Shown here: piece by piece, positions 17,237 to 26,186 of the stretch
Layout: each line of letters begins with the position of its first letter
Numbering within the stretch: the stretch's first letter is position 1
Program-made: the position numbers and the translations under genes
DNA from: Bradyrhizobium genosp. L
GTDB taxonomy: Bacteria > Pseudomonadota > Alphaproteobacteria > Rhizobiales > Xanthobacteraceae
DNA length: 64,000 nt
Assembly: GCF_015624485.1 (NCBI RefSeq)
Contig: NZ_CP061378.1
Coordinates: forward strand, 3,968,001-4,032,000
Reading direction: 5' to 3'
The notes under the pieces: generated by a model
Database searches by the model: none
Told to the model about the DNA's origin: nothing
Seen by the model: only the letters and a program-made list of their open reading frames with translations

Positions 17237-19345
17237 ATGCGCCCCAGCCTGCTCAATCCGTTGTTTGCCCCGGTCACGACCCTGCCAGGCGTCGGCCCGA
17301 AGCAGGACAGACTGTTGCGCTATCTGCTGAGCCGTAGCGAGACGCCGCGGCTGGTGGACCTCGTGCTGCATCTACCCGCCAGCGTGATCGACCGCCGCGC
17401 CCGGCCGAAGATCCGCGACGCCACTGTTGGAACCGTGGTGACGCTGGAGGTCACCGTCGACCGCCATCGTCCACCGCCGCCCCGCAATGCGCGCGCCCCC
17501 TATCTGGTCTATGCCAGCGACGACACCGGCGACGTCGTGCTGACTTTCTTCCGTAGCCCGCCCGGCTTCGTCGAAAAACTGCTGCCGGTCGGCGAGAAGC
17601 GCTACGTCTCCGGCACGCTGGCGATGTATGACGGCATCCCGCAGATCGTGCATCCGCACCCGATTGTCGACGAGGCCGCTTTTGCAAAACTCTCCGGCAT
17701 CGACCCGGTCTATCCGCTGACCGAGGGGCTCGCGCTCGGCTCGCTCCGCCGCGCCATCGCGCAGGCACTGACCAAGCTGCCGGAGCTGCCGGAATGGATC
17801 AGCCCCGAGGTGCTGCGCCGCTGCCACTTCCCGCCAATCAAGGAAGCGCTGACCCGCGTGCATGTGCCGGTCGAGCTGACGGACATCTTGCCCGACGGCC
17901 CGTTCTGGTCGCGCCTGGCGTTCGACGAATTGCTCGCCGGGCAGCTCGCGCTGGCGCTGATCCGGGCCACGCTGCGCCGGCCCGCCGGCGTCCGCAACGC
18001 CGGCGACGGCCATCTGCGCAACAGGATCATCGATGCCCTGCCCTACGCGCTGACCAAGTCGCAGCAGGACGCGGTTGCCGCGATCACCGAGGATTTGCGC
18101 CAGCCGGTGCGCATGCTGCGCCTCGTGCAGGGTGACGTCGGCTCCGGCAAGACCGTGGTGGCGCTGCTCGCCGCCGCAGCGGTCACCGAAGCCGGCAAGC
18201 AGGCCGCGCTGATGGCGCCGACGGAAATCCTCGCGCGCCAGCACATCAAGACCATCGCCCCGCTGGCCGAGCGCGCCGGATTGAGCGTCGCAATCCTCAC
18301 CGGCCGCGAGAAAGGCAAGGAGCGCCGCGAGTTGCTGACGCGGCTTGAAGCCGGCGAGATCGATCTCCTCGTCGGCACCCACGCGCTGATCCAGGACGAC
18401 GTGATCTACAAGGCGCTGGCGCTCGCCGTGGTCGACGAGCAGCACCGCTTCGGCGTGCGCGAACGGCTTGCACTAACCTCCAAGGGCGAAGCCGTCGACG
18501 TGCTGGTGCTGAGCGCGACGCCAATCCCGCGCACGCTGGTGCTGACCTATTTCGGCGACATGGACGTCTCGGAGCTGCGCGAAAAGCCCGCCGGCCGCCA
18601 GCCGATCGACACCCGCGCAGTGCCGATGAGCCGGATCGAGGACGTCATGGACGGCGTCGGCCGCGCGGTCGCCGCCGGCAAGCTGGTCTACTGGATTTGC
18701 CCGCTGGTCGATGAATCCGAGGCCGAAGGCACCGAGCACCTCACCAACGCCACCGAGCGGTTCGAGTCCCTGCAAAAACGCTTCGGCGAACGCGTCGGCC
18801 TGGTCCACGGCCAGATGAAGGGCGCCGAAAAGGACCACGTGATGGCGCAATTCGCCGCCCACGAGATCGGGCTGCTGGTCGCCACCACCGTGGTCGAGGT
18901 CGGCGTCGACGTGCCGGCCGCGACCATCATGGTGATCGAGAACGCCGAGCGCTTCGGGCTTTCGCAACTGCACCAGCTGCGCGGCCGTATCGGCCGCGGC
19001 TCGGAGGCCTCGACCTGCCTGTTGCTCTACAAGGAGCCGCTCGGCGAGATGTCGAAGGCACGGCTGAAAGTGATCCGCGAGACCACGGACGGATTCAGGA
19101 TCGCCGAGGAGGATCTGAAGCTGCGCGGCGAAGGCGACGTGCTCGGCATCCGCCAGAGCGGCCTGCCCGGCTACCGCATCGCCCGCTCCGAGGTGCACGC
19201 CCAGCTGATCACGCAAGCCCGCGACGAAGTGCTGCGCATCATGAAGGACAATCCGAAGCTGAAAGGCGAGCGCGGCGAAGCCCTGCGCTGCCTGCTTTAC
19301 CTCTACGAACGCGACGAAGCCGTGCCGCTGATCGGGGCTGGGTGA
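17237..19345 (+). CDS. recG: ATP-dependent DNA helicase RecG
   Basis: A 702-residue branched-DNA helicase (E. coli 693) acting on stalled forks and recombination intermediates. The N-terminal wedge OB-fold domain spans roughly residues 50-200 (VVTLEVTVDRHR, YVSGTLAMYDGIPQIVHP). Helicase motifs follow: Walker A VQGDVGSGKTVVALLAA, motif Ib region LMAPTEILARQH, DExH box as AVVDEQHRFGVRERL, LSATPIPRTLVLTYFGDMDV, and motif VI QLRGRIGRGSEASTC. The C-terminal TRG-like region contains RIAEEDLKLRGEGDVLGIRQSG, diagnostic for RecG. The start ATG at 17237 gives MRPSLLNPLF, a normal RecG beginning. It ends 6 bp from the convergent DUF502 gene. Confidence 0.97.
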   Translation: MRPSLLNPLFAPVTTLPGVGPKQDRLLRYLLSRSETPRLVDLVLHLPASVIDRRARPKIRDATVGTVVTLEVTVDRHRPPPPRNARAPYLVYASDDTGDVVLTFFRSPPGFVEKLLPVGEKRYVSGTLAMYDGIPQIVHPHPIVDEAAFAKLSGIDPVYPLTEGLALGSLRRAIAQALTKLPELPEWISPEVLRRCHFPPIKEALTRVHVPVELTDILPDGPFWSRLAFDELLAGQLALALIRATLRRPAGVRNAGDGHLRNRIIDALPYALTKSQQDAVAAITEDLRQPVRMLRLVQGDVGSGKTVVALLAAAAVTEAGKQAALMAPTEILARQHIKTIAPLAERAGLSVAILTGREKGKERRELLTRLEAGEIDLLVGTHALIQDDVIYKALALAVVDEQHRFGVRERLALTSKGEAVDVLVLSATPIPRTLVLTYFGDMDVSELREKPAGRQPIDTRAVPMSRIEDVMDGVGRAVAAGKLVYWICPLVDESEAEGTEHLTNATERFESLQKRFGERVGLVHGQMKGAEKDHVMAQFAAHEIGLLVATTVVEVGVDVPAATIMVIENAERFGLSQLHQLRGRIGRGSEASTCLLLYKEPLGEMSKARLKVIRETTDGFRIAEEDLKLRGEGDVLGIRQSGLPGYRIARSEVHAQLITQARDEVLRIMKDNPKLKGERGEALRCLLYLYERDEAVPLIGAG

Positions 19346-19351
19346 AGGGCC

Positions 19352-20131
19352 TTACCCCTCGACCTTCGCCGGCGTCGTTGCCGGCCGCAGCGAGGCCTGG
19401 TTGGCGATGCGGGCGGCGTTGGCCATGCCGGCGAGCGCCGCGGCCTTCTTCTGATCGGTCGTGCCGGGCTGCACCACGCCGGCCGACATGATCAGCGTCG
19501 CGGCATCTTCCGCGGTCATCTCGACCTCGATGATCTTGCTCCGCGGCACGTAGAAGAAGAAGCCGGTGGTCGGGTTCGGCGAGCACGGCAGGAACACCGA
19601 GATATGCTCTTCGTCGCCCGGCAGGCTGGCCGCGAGGTCCTCGCTCGGCGACTGCGAGATCAAGACGATCGACCACATCCCCGGCGAGGGAAACTCGACC
19701 AGGCCGACACGGCGGAAGCTCGAGCCGTTGCCCGAGAACAGCGTCTCGAACACCTGCTTCAGCCCGCGATAGATCGCGCGCACCGCCGGAATCCGCCCGA
19801 GCAGCCGCTCGCCGAGATCGACCAGCGTGCGGCCGATCAGATTGGCGGTCAGGAAGCCGAGCAAGGTCAGCGCGATCACGGCGACGACGAGCCCCGATCC
19901 CGGCAGGCCGAACGGCAGATAGGTTTCCGGCCGATAGGCGGTCGGCACGAACGGCCGCACCAGATTGTCGACCCAGGTGACGAACCACCAGGTCAGATAC
20001 AGGGTGATCGCAACCGGCCCGGCCACCACGAGGCCGGTGAGGAAATAGTTGCGGAAGCGCGCCATCAGCCCGCGGGGGGCATCCGGGGGCACGTCACCCG
20101 GCGTCACGGGAGGCACTTGGTTGGACGTCAT
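19352..20131 (-). CDS. DUF502 family membrane protein
   Basis: A 259-residue protein from the ATG at 20131 (MTSNQVPPVTPG). Two hydrophobic segments (NYFLTGLVVAGPVAITLYLTW and a GSGLVVAVIALTLLGFL stretch) precede a soluble domain with conserved DUF502 features: RIPAVRAIYRGLKQVFETL, then VGLVEFPSPGMWSIVLIS and SVFLPCSPNPTTGFFFYVP. The family has no firmly established function; distant plant relatives have been linked to membrane trafficking. It is downstream of glmS on the same strand with a 179-bp gap that holds a dispersed repeat, and it is convergent with recG. Confidence 0.88.
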   Translation of the reverse strand: MTSNQVPPVTPGDVPPDAPRGLMARFRNYFLTGLVVAGPVAITLYLTWWFVTWVDNLVRPFVPTAYRPETYLPFGLPGSGLVVAVIALTLLGFLTANLIGRTLVDLGERLLGRIPAVRAIYRGLKQVFETLFSGNGSSFRRVGLVEFPSPGMWSIVLISQSPSEDLAASLPGDEEHISVFLPCSPNPTTGFFFYVPRSKIIEVEMTAEDAATLIMSAGVVQPGTTDQKKAAALAGMANAARIANQASLRPATTPAKVEG

Positions 20132-20168
20132 TGCGGTTCCAGGTCGTCGCAGCGGGCGGAATCGAACG

Positions 20169-20245
20169 CATGACCCTGGAAAACTTTGCGAACCGGTTTC
20201 CGAAAAGATCGTGCGCAAACAACAAGCTAAAGCGCGATCTTGATC
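20169..20245. repeat. dispersed Rhizobiales-type intergenic repeat (partial)
   Basis: The segment ATGACCCTGGAAAACTTTG...ACCGGTTTCCGAAAAGATCGTGCGCAAAC with AAGCTAAAGCGCGATC is a variant of a repeat seen very widely in rhizobial intergenic regions. It lies between glmS and the DUF502 gene. Recognition is from memory of the family, not from an alignment. Confidence 0.6.
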
Positions 20246-20310
20246 GCGCTCCAAAACAGCTATGTCATCCTAGCAGGTTTTTGAAGGCTGCGTGATGTCG
20301 TCACTTGCGA

Positions 20311-22137
20311 CTATTCGACCGTCACCGATTTGGCCAGATTCCGGGGCTGGTCGACGTCGGTGCCCATCACCACGGCGGTGTGATAGGCCAGCAGCTGCAC
20401 CGGCACGGCGTAGACGATCGACGCGAAGGTCGCGCCCATGTCAGGCATCACGATCGTCACCAGCGACTGGATGGTCGCCTCTGCCGCGCCCTTGGCGTCG
20501 GTCATCAGGATGATCTTGCCGCCGCGCGCGGCGACCTCCTGCATGTTGGAGACGGTCTTCTCGAACACCTTGTCGTAGGGCGCGATCACGACGACCGGCA
20601 TGTGCTCGTCGATCAGCGCGATCGGGCCGTGCTTGAGCTCGCCGGCGGCATAGCCCTCGGCGTGGATGTAGGAGATCTCCTTCAGCTTCAGCGCGCCTTC
20701 CAGCGCCAGCGGATAGGCGGTGCCGCGGCCGAGATAGAGCACGTCGCGCGATTTGGCGATCTCGCGCGCCAGCTTCTCGATCTGCGGTTCGGTGGTGAGC
20801 GCTTCCGACATCAACCGGGGGATCTCGACCAGACTGTGCACCAGCTTGGCCTCGTCGGCATCGGAGAGCTCGCCCCTCGCCTTGCCCGCCGCGACCGCAA
20901 GCGACGCCAGCACCATCAGCTGGCAGGTGAAGGCCTTGGTCGAGGCGACGCCGATCTCGGGGCCGGCCAGCGTCTGCAGCACGGTCTCGCTCTCGCGCGC
21001 GATCGTCGAGGTCGGCACGTTGACGACCGAGAGCGTGTGCGCGCCTTGCGCCTTGGCGTAGCGCAGCGCCGCCAGCGTGTCGGCGGTCTCGCCGGACTGC
21101 GAGATGAAGATCGCGAGATCGCCCTTGCGCAGCGGCGCCTCGCGGTAGCGGAATTCGGAGGCGACATCGAGCTCGACCGGCAGCCGGGCCAGCCGTTCCA
21201 GCCAGTATTTGCCGATGAAGCCGGCATAGCTCGCGGTGCCGCAGGCGACCACCGAGACGCGTTGGATATCCTTGAAGTCGAACGGCAGCTTCACCGGCAG
21301 CATGACGCGCTCGGTCGCCAATTCGACATAACGGGCGAGCGTGTGCCCGACCACTTCGGGCTGCTCGTGGATCTCCTTGGCCATGAAGTGGCGGTAGTTC
21401 GCCTTGTCGACCAACGCGGTCGCCATGGTGTGCTTGATCGCCTCGCGGTGGACGATCGCATTGTCCTTGTCGAAGATCGTCGCGCCCTTGCGGTTCAAGA
21501 CCACCCAGTCGCCGTCCTCGAGATAGCTGATCGTGTCGGTGAACGGCCCGAGCGCGATCGCGTCCGAGCCGAGATACATCTCGCCCTCGCCATGCCCGAT
21601 CGCGAGCGGCGGCCCGTTGCGCGCGCCGATCATCAGGTCGTCCTCGCCGGCGAAGATGAAGCCGAGCGCGAACGCGCCGCGCAGCTGCGACAGCGCCGCC
21701 CGCACCGCCTCGACCGGCGCGACGCCGCCCTTCAAGAGATCGTCGACCAGATGCACCACGACCTCGGTGTCGGTCTCGGTCGAGAACACCGTGCCCTTGG
21801 CCTCGAGGTGCTCGCGCAACTCGCGGAAATTCTCGATGATGCCGTTATGCACCACGGCGACGCGGTCGGTTGAGTGCGGATGCGCGTTGTTCTCGGTCGG
21901 CTTGCCGTGCGTCGCCCAGCGGGTGTGGCCGATCCCGGTATGGCCGCCGAGCGGCTTGGTGCCGAGCTTGGCCTCGAGATTCCTCAGCTTGCCCTCGGCG
22001 CGGCGCCGCGCCAGCGCGCCGTTCTCCAGCGTCGCGACCCCGGCGGAATCATAGCCGCGATATTCGAGCCGCTTGAGCGAATCCACCAACTGCTCCGCGA
22101 CCGGAGCGCGTCCAAGAATGCCGACGATGCCGCACAT
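20311..22137 (-). CDS. glmS: glutamine--fructose-6-phosphate aminotransferase (isomerizing)
   Basis: A 608-residue enzyme (E. coli 609) that makes glucosamine-6-phosphate from fructose-6-phosphate and glutamine, the first committed step to UDP-GlcNAc. The start at 22137 is fixed by MCGIVGILG, because Cys2 becomes the N-terminal nucleophile after Met removal; the frame upstream to 22185 is not used. The glutaminase domain has RLEYRGYDSAGVA and TGIGHTRWATHGKPT. Two SIS isomerase domains follow (VVACGTASYAGFIGKYWLE; FISQSGETADTLAALR; YLGRGTAYPLALEGALKLKE). The C-terminus reads DVDQPRNLAKSVTVE, the standard GlmS tail. No glmS ribozyme was seen, as expected outside Firmicutes. Confidence 0.97.
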   Translation of the reverse strand: MCGIVGILGRAPVAEQLVDSLKRLEYRGYDSAGVATLENGALARRRAEGKLRNLEAKLGTKPLGGHTGIGHTRWATHGKPTENNAHPHSTDRVAVVHNGIIENFRELREHLEAKGTVFSTETDTEVVVHLVDDLLKGGVAPVEAVRAALSQLRGAFALGFIFAGEDDLMIGARNGPPLAIGHGEGEMYLGSDAIALGPFTDTISYLEDGDWVVLNRKGATIFDKDNAIVHREAIKHTMATALVDKANYRHFMAKEIHEQPEVVGHTLARYVELATERVMLPVKLPFDFKDIQRVSVVACGTASYAGFIGKYWLERLARLPVELDVASEFRYREAPLRKGDLAIFISQSGETADTLAALRYAKAQGAHTLSVVNVPTSTIARESETVLQTLAGPEIGVASTKAFTCQLMVLASLAVAAGKARGELSDADEAKLVHSLVEIPRLMSEALTTEPQIEKLAREIAKSRDVLYLGRGTAYPLALEGALKLKEISYIHAEGYAAGELKHGPIALIDEHMPVVVIAPYDKVFEKTVSNMQEVAARGGKIILMTDAKGAAEATIQSLVTIVMPDMGATFASIVYAVPVQLLAYHTAVVMGTDVDQPRNLAKSVTVE

Positions 22138-22326
22138 GCGGTTTGATATCCCCAAATCGCCGAAAATTTGCCCGAGCGGCGACACGGTCCCTTAACGGGA
22201 ATCGCCGCTCCGACGATACTCAATAATTATTGCGGATTGCGACAGTCTTAAGCGGCAAGGCTGACGCGAAGGGCTGGTTAACTTCGGCTAACCGGATCGC
22301 TTCGCATCGGCCTTAAAGCAAGGGCG

Positions 22327-22605
22327 TCAAATGGGCTCGACACCCTCGCGATAGCTCTCCGCCTCGGCCTCCTCCGCCGTCACATGCCCCATCCGCTTCG
22401 CCCCGAATCCGGTCAGGATCGGAACCAGGATCGCCGTCATCAGGCAGGAGGTCGCGACCAGCGCGGTGGCGGCCTGCGCCACCGGCCTGAAGCTCGGGAC
22501 CATGTTGGCGATCAGGCCGCGAAGGCCGACAATCGGATCGAGGTCGCCTTCACCTGAAAGGCGCAGCGCCAGCCGCTCCAATCCGGTCGGCCCAATCGCC
22601 GTCAT
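22327..22605 (-). pseudogene. C-terminal remnant of a KdgT-like (2-keto-3-deoxygluconate) permease
   Basis: A 92-codon frame whose ATG overlaps the stop of the first beta-helix gene by four bases. From about residue 37 it reads SFRPVAQAATALVATSCLM then TAILVPILTGFGAKRMG, which resembles the last transmembrane helix and tail of KdgT-type permeases (normally about 320 residues). The first 36 residues (MTAIGPTGLERLALRL...) do not fit the family, so the upstream part of the permease appears to have been lost or replaced where the beta-helix array begins. A real small single-span membrane protein is the alternative. Family assignment rests on recall of the KdgT C-terminus. Confidence 0.5.
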
Positions 22606-23471
22606 CGGCCGCTGATGATCGTCGGCGCGGTGCCGTCGGCAATGTTCGCGAACAGCAGATTGTTGCCCAGGCTCTGCGTCGCACCGCTGATCGCAGTGGT
22701 GTTGGAATTGACGCTTGAGTTCTGCACCGCAACCGTTCCCCCCGTGGCAATGCCCGTCGAATTGAACGAGATTTGCGACGAGCTGACGCCCACGAACGCA
22801 CCGCCGTCGACCTGGATTCCCGACGTGGTGTTGGCGGTGAACACCGAGTTCTTGATCATGACGCGTCCGCCGCTGCCGACGGCAAGGCCATAGCTGTTAT
22901 AAGCGGAGCTGACGTTGTCGAGTTCGGCCCCGATCGTCCCGCTCGATGGCGCGACGAGGATGCCGACGCCTTGAATGTTCACGATGCTGCTGTTGCGGAT
23001 CACCAGCACCCCAGGTCCGGCCCGGTGATCCTTGATTCCGGGCATGAAGGAGGTACTCACAAGGACGTTCTCGAGGTAAACGCTGGCCGCGGCGATGATA
23101 TCGATTCCACCGCGACCAAATCCGTCTATCGCGATATTCCGGAGCGTAACGATTTTCCCGGGGGCGTTAATGGTGATAGCTTCGGCATTGGCGCCTCCAC
23201 CTGACGCAACGCAATCGATCACGACTGAAATGGTTATCGTAGCACTTCCAAAATAGCCTGCATCGACGCACTGAATGGCCCCGCCGTCGCTCGTGTGGCC
23301 CAGCGCCACGCTGAGTGACTGGCACGGGGTGTTTATGAAGCAGCCGTTTGTGTCTTGTCCCTGGCCTGCAAGATAAGTGATCGAATTCTGCGCTCTTGCC
23401 AGCGAGGTCAATTGGACGGTGAACGCCGCGGCCGTCAGAACGATCGCAATCAACGTCAGTAAACGCTTCAT
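22602..23471 (-). CDS. secreted right-handed beta-helix protein, tandem copy 1
   Basis: A 289-residue protein with a signal peptide (MKRLLTLIAIVLTAAAFTVQ...ARA). The mature part shows the parallel beta-helix pattern of short strands and Asn/Ser-rich turns, with ITINAPGKIVTLRNIAIDG, VYLENVLVSTS and VMIKNSVFTANTTSGIQVDG as successive coils. It starts with a YLAGQGQDTNGCFINTPCQSL motif, where paired cysteines probably cap the helix. The C-terminal half (from GAELDNVSSAYNSYGLAVG to the end) is nearly the same in copies 2 and 3. A GGAGCAATAG ribosome-site block before the ATG is shared by all three. No pectinase-type catalytic residues are evident; the function is unknown, possibly a surface or polysaccharide-interacting protein. 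Confidence 0.82.
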   Translation of the reverse strand: MKRLLTLIAIVLTAAAFTVQLTSLARAQNSITYLAGQGQDTNGCFINTPCQSLSVALGHTSDGGAIQCVDAGYFGSATITISVVIDCVASGGGANAEAITINAPGKIVTLRNIAIDGFGRGGIDIIAAASVYLENVLVSTSFMPGIKDHRAGPGVLVIRNSSIVNIQGVGILVAPSSGTIGAELDNVSSAYNSYGLAVGSGGRVMIKNSVFTANTTSGIQVDGGAFVGVSSSQISFNSTGIATGGTVAVQNSSVNSNTTAISGATQSLGNNLLFANIADGTAPTIISGR

Positions 23472-23549
23472 GGCTATTGCTCCGTGGGAGAAAAAGGGGG
23501 TGGCGTGGGTCCGACGGCTGAAAACCGCGCGGCGGGCAGCGTGAGCCGA

Positions 23550-24452
23550 TCACTGCCCGCTGACGATCGTCGGCGCGTTGCCGTCGTGAACGTTGGCGAA
23601 GATGCGGTTGTTGCCCAGGCTCTGCGTCGCGCCCTGGATCGCAGTGGTATTGGAGACGACGGTGGACCCTTGCAGCGAAACCGTCCCCTGTGCGGCGACG
23701 CCGGTCTGATTGAACGAGATTTCGCTCGAGCTGATGCTCACGAACCCGCCGCCATCCACCTGGATTCCCGTGGTGGCGTTGTCGGTGAACACCGAGTTCT
23801 TGATCATCACGCGGCCGCCGCTGCCGACGGCGAGCCCGTAGGTGTTGAAGGCCGATTTCACGTTGTCGAGTTCGGCGCCGATGATTCCGGATCCCGGTGA
23901 CACGACGATACCAGGTCCTTCGTTCTGGACAATGCTGCTGTTGCTGATCGCCAGCACGCCCGGCCCGTTGCGATGATCGTAGATTCCAAATTCAGAGGCG
24001 GACCGGGCAATCAGGACATTCTCAATATAGACGGTGTTGGCGGCCACGATCTCGATCACCGCAGGGGCCGATCCAGCGGAGGCGTTCCACTCGTTCACAA
24101 CGAGATTTCGGAGCGTGATCTTGTCGCCCCCCGCGTTGATTTTGATCGAGTACACATTTGTGCCCCCGCCGCCCGCGAGGCAGTCGATGGTGACCCCGGA
24201 GGTTATGGTGATGATCCCGCCAAAATATCCTGCATCCAGGCAACTGAGAGAGCCGTTGGTCGGCGTCACCGCGAGCGCCCGAGTGAACGTCGCGCAAGGC
24301 GCAGCCAAAGAGCAAGCGTTCGCATCATTTCCGTTGTGGGACACGTATGTCGTGTTTGGCACGAAGTTTTGAGCTCTCACTTCCGACGTCCATCGGACCG
24401 CAAGCACCGCTGCGGCGAGAACGATCGCAATCAGGCAAAGTACGCGTTTCAT
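23550..24452 (-). CDS. secreted right-handed beta-helix protein, tandem copy 2
   Basis: A 300-residue paralogue from the ATG at 24452 (MKRVLCLIAIVLAAAVLAVRW, a signal peptide). The capping segment is YVSHNGNDANACSLAAPCATF. Coils such as KITLRNLVVNEW, VYIENVLIARS and VMIKNSVFTDNATTGIQVDG follow, and the tail is SLGNNRIFANVHDGNAPTIVSGQ-like. It differs from copy 1 mainly in the N-terminal third, while the C-terminal half is near-identical, which fits duplication followed by divergence of the exposed N-terminal coils or gene conversion at the 3' end. The spacer to copy 1 is 78 bp, so the genes are probably cotranscribed. An upstream in-frame ATG at 24482 is less likely because the shared ribosome-site block sits just before 24452. 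Confidence 0.82.
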   Translation of the reverse strand: MKRVLCLIAIVLAAAVLAVRWTSEVRAQNFVPNTTYVSHNGNDANACSLAAPCATFTRALAVTPTNGSLSCLDAGYFGGIITITSGVTIDCLAGGGGTNVYSIKINAGGDKITLRNLVVNEWNASAGSAPAVIEIVAANTVYIENVLIARSASEFGIYDHRNGPGVLAISNSSIVQNEGPGIVVSPGSGIIGAELDNVKSAFNTYGLAVGSGGRVMIKNSVFTDNATTGIQVDGGGFVSISSSEISFNQTGVAAQGTVSLQGSTVVSNTTAIQGATQSLGNNRIFANVHDGNAPTIVSGQ

Positions 24453-24573
24453 TTCGATTGCTCCTTGGTGGCAAAGTGACATTCGAACGGGGCCGCGCGG
24501 TTGGTAGCCGTGCCCGGCTCCCGCTTGCTAATATCAACTCGACGGCGGTGGCGCGTCGGGCGCCCCCGGGCAA

Positions 24574-25476
24574 TCACTGTCCGCTGACGATCGTCGGCGC
24601 GGTGCCGTCGTGAATGTTGGCGAAGATGCGGTTGTTGCCCAGGCTCTGGGTCGCGCCCTGGATCGCGGTGGTGTTGGAAACGACGGTCGAACCCTGCAGC
24701 GCAACCGATCCGCCCGCGCCGATGCCCGTCGAATTGAACGAGATCTCGCTCGAGCTGATGCTCACGAACCCACCCGCATCAACCTGGACTCCCGAGGTCG
24801 CGTTGTAGGCGAACACCGAGTTCTTGGCCATCACGCGCCCGCCGCTGCCGACGGCGAGGCCATAGTTGTTGTAGGCGGAGTTGACGTTGTCGAGCTCGAC
24901 CCCGAGGCTCCCGCTCGCCGGCGCAACCAGAATGCCGACGCCGCTGCTTCCGACGATGCTGCTGTTGCGGACGACCAACCCGCCCGGGCCGGTGCGATGA
25001 TCGTAGATTCCAGGGCCAGAAGGATTTCCGGAAGTGGTGACGTTCTCGAGAAAAACCTGGCTCGCGGCAACGATTTCGATCGCGGGTCCGGCAGTATAGC
25101 CACTCAGGCCGGTGATACCGACGTTGCGCAGCTTGACGATTTGGGACGGCGCATTGATGACGATCGAGGCTGCACTGATGGCAGCCCCCGCGACGCAGTT
25201 GATCGTGATCGATCTGTCGATGACGATATTGACGTGATTGGCGATAATGTTGAAATTCGCTGCATCCACACACTGCACGACACCACCACCAAAATTCTGG
25301 GCAATGGCTCGCGGAAGGGTCGCGCAAGCAGTGGCGGGGGTGTAGCAGGAGCTGCTGTCGCTGCCCGAGCTGGACACGTACGTAAAGATGGATTGAGCGT
25401 TCGCTTCCGACGACCATTGAATGGTCAACAGCGTTGCGGCGAGAACAATCGCAACCACTTCAAGTAAGCGCTTCAT
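24574..25476 (-). CDS. secreted right-handed beta-helix protein, tandem copy 3
   Basis: A 300-residue paralogue starting MKRLLEVVAIVLAATLLTIQW, with the same GGAGCAATAGAA block before its ATG. The capping segment reads YVSSSGSDSSSCYTPATACATL. Coils include KLRNVGITGLSGYTAG, VFLENVTTSGN and VMAKNSVFAYNATSGVQVDA, ending SLGNNRIFANIHDGTAPTIV. It is the promoter-proximal member of the array and most similar to copy 2 at the 3' end. About 70 bp separate it from the end of the GspN-like gene upstream. A fourth, more diverged relative lies at 40139-41071. Confidence 0.82.
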   Translation of the reverse strand: MKRLLEVVAIVLAATLLTIQWSSEANAQSIFTYVSSSGSDSSSCYTPATACATLPRAIAQNFGGGVVQCVDAANFNIIANHVNIVIDRSITINCVAGAAISAASIVINAPSQIVKLRNVGITGLSGYTAGPAIEIVAASQVFLENVTTSGNPSGPGIYDHRTGPGGLVVRNSSIVGSSGVGILVAPASGSLGVELDNVNSAYNNYGLAVGSGGRVMAKNSVFAYNATSGVQVDAGGFVSISSSEISFNSTGIGAGGSVALQGSTVVSNTTAIQGATQSLGNNRIFANIHDGTAPTIVSGQ

Positions 25477-25547
25477 TTCTATTGCTCCTGGAAAATGACA
25501 TCAAAAACGGGACGGTGTGGTTCAATCGTCGTCCTCGGCTCCTCTTT

Positions 25548-26186
25548 TCAGTTGTCGTACCATTCGCGGCGGCGTGACTGTCCCGTGGCCGGGAAAGCGG
25601 ACTTGCCTTGTGGCATCGGCTGCGCCGAAGGCCGCAGCGGCAGCACCGCGGTCCGATCAGCCATCTCGAAGCGCGCGTCGCGTCGGCTGACCGAACGCAG
25701 GGTCCATCCGTCGCGACCTCCGCCGGTGGAGAGCTTGACGATCCTGTCGGAGGTCTCCTCGCGAAATACGCCGGTTTGCAGCGATGGGCCGATGATCGTG
25801 CCGATCAGCACCAGCGCTGGATGTTCCGGCAGTGAGACGACCGGCGCAGGAGGTGGCGGCCTCACCGGTGCGACGGCAATCGCGCGCGGAACTGGCGGAC
25901 GGCGCGAAGCGGCAAAGATCGGGCGCTGCGTAGTGGCGGAGAGATCGCCAAGAGCGACCAGCCACAACGGATTGTGCGCGACGCGTGTGTCCTTCGAGGC
26001 GGCGTCAAGAACCGCGGGCGCCGCTTGCGTGCCGGCGGCATGCGACTGTGCAGTTGCCGCCAGCAGCCCGAGCGTCAGCAGCGGCAGCATGCGGCGACGC
26101 GTGCGGCGGAGATGTCTGCACAGCGCGCCGATCCCGCGATCGGTCCGCCGCGGTGACCCGACCGCAGCTTGCTGCATTGCCGGCAT
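25548..26186 (-). CDS. GspN/GspC-like type II secretion-associated protein
   Basis: A 212-residue protein from the ATG at 26186 (MPAMQQAAVG). An Arg-rich head precedes one hydrophobic segment (MLPLLTLGLLAATAQSHA). The core matches rhizobial GspN/GspC-like proteins: PLWLVALGDLSATTQRPIF ('RPIFAASRRPP'), a Pro-rich linker PVRPPPPAPVVSLPEH, then the HR-type domain ALVLIGTIIGPSLQTGVF with RIVKLSTGGGRDGWTLRSV. In type II secretion GspC links the inner-membrane platform to the secretin. No other gsp gene is in the window, so this is an orphan. It lies just upstream of the beta-helix array on the same strand, which raises but does not show a link to secretion of those proteins. Confidence 0.65.
   Translation of the reverse strand: MPAMQQAAVGSPRRTDRGIGALCRHLRRTRRRMLPLLTLGLLAATAQSHAAGTQAAPAVLDAASKDTRVAHNPLWLVALGDLSATTQRPIFAASRRPPVPRAIAVAPVRPPPPAPVVSLPEHPALVLIGTIIGPSLQTGVFREETSDRIVKLSTGGGRDGWTLRSVSRRDARFEMADRTAVLPLRPSAQPMPQGKSAFPATGQSRRREWYDN

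Noticed and set aside
20305..21873. 522-codon plus-strand frame
   Set aside because: Antisense shadow of glmS; the composition (His/Asp/Arg-rich) is typical of such frames.
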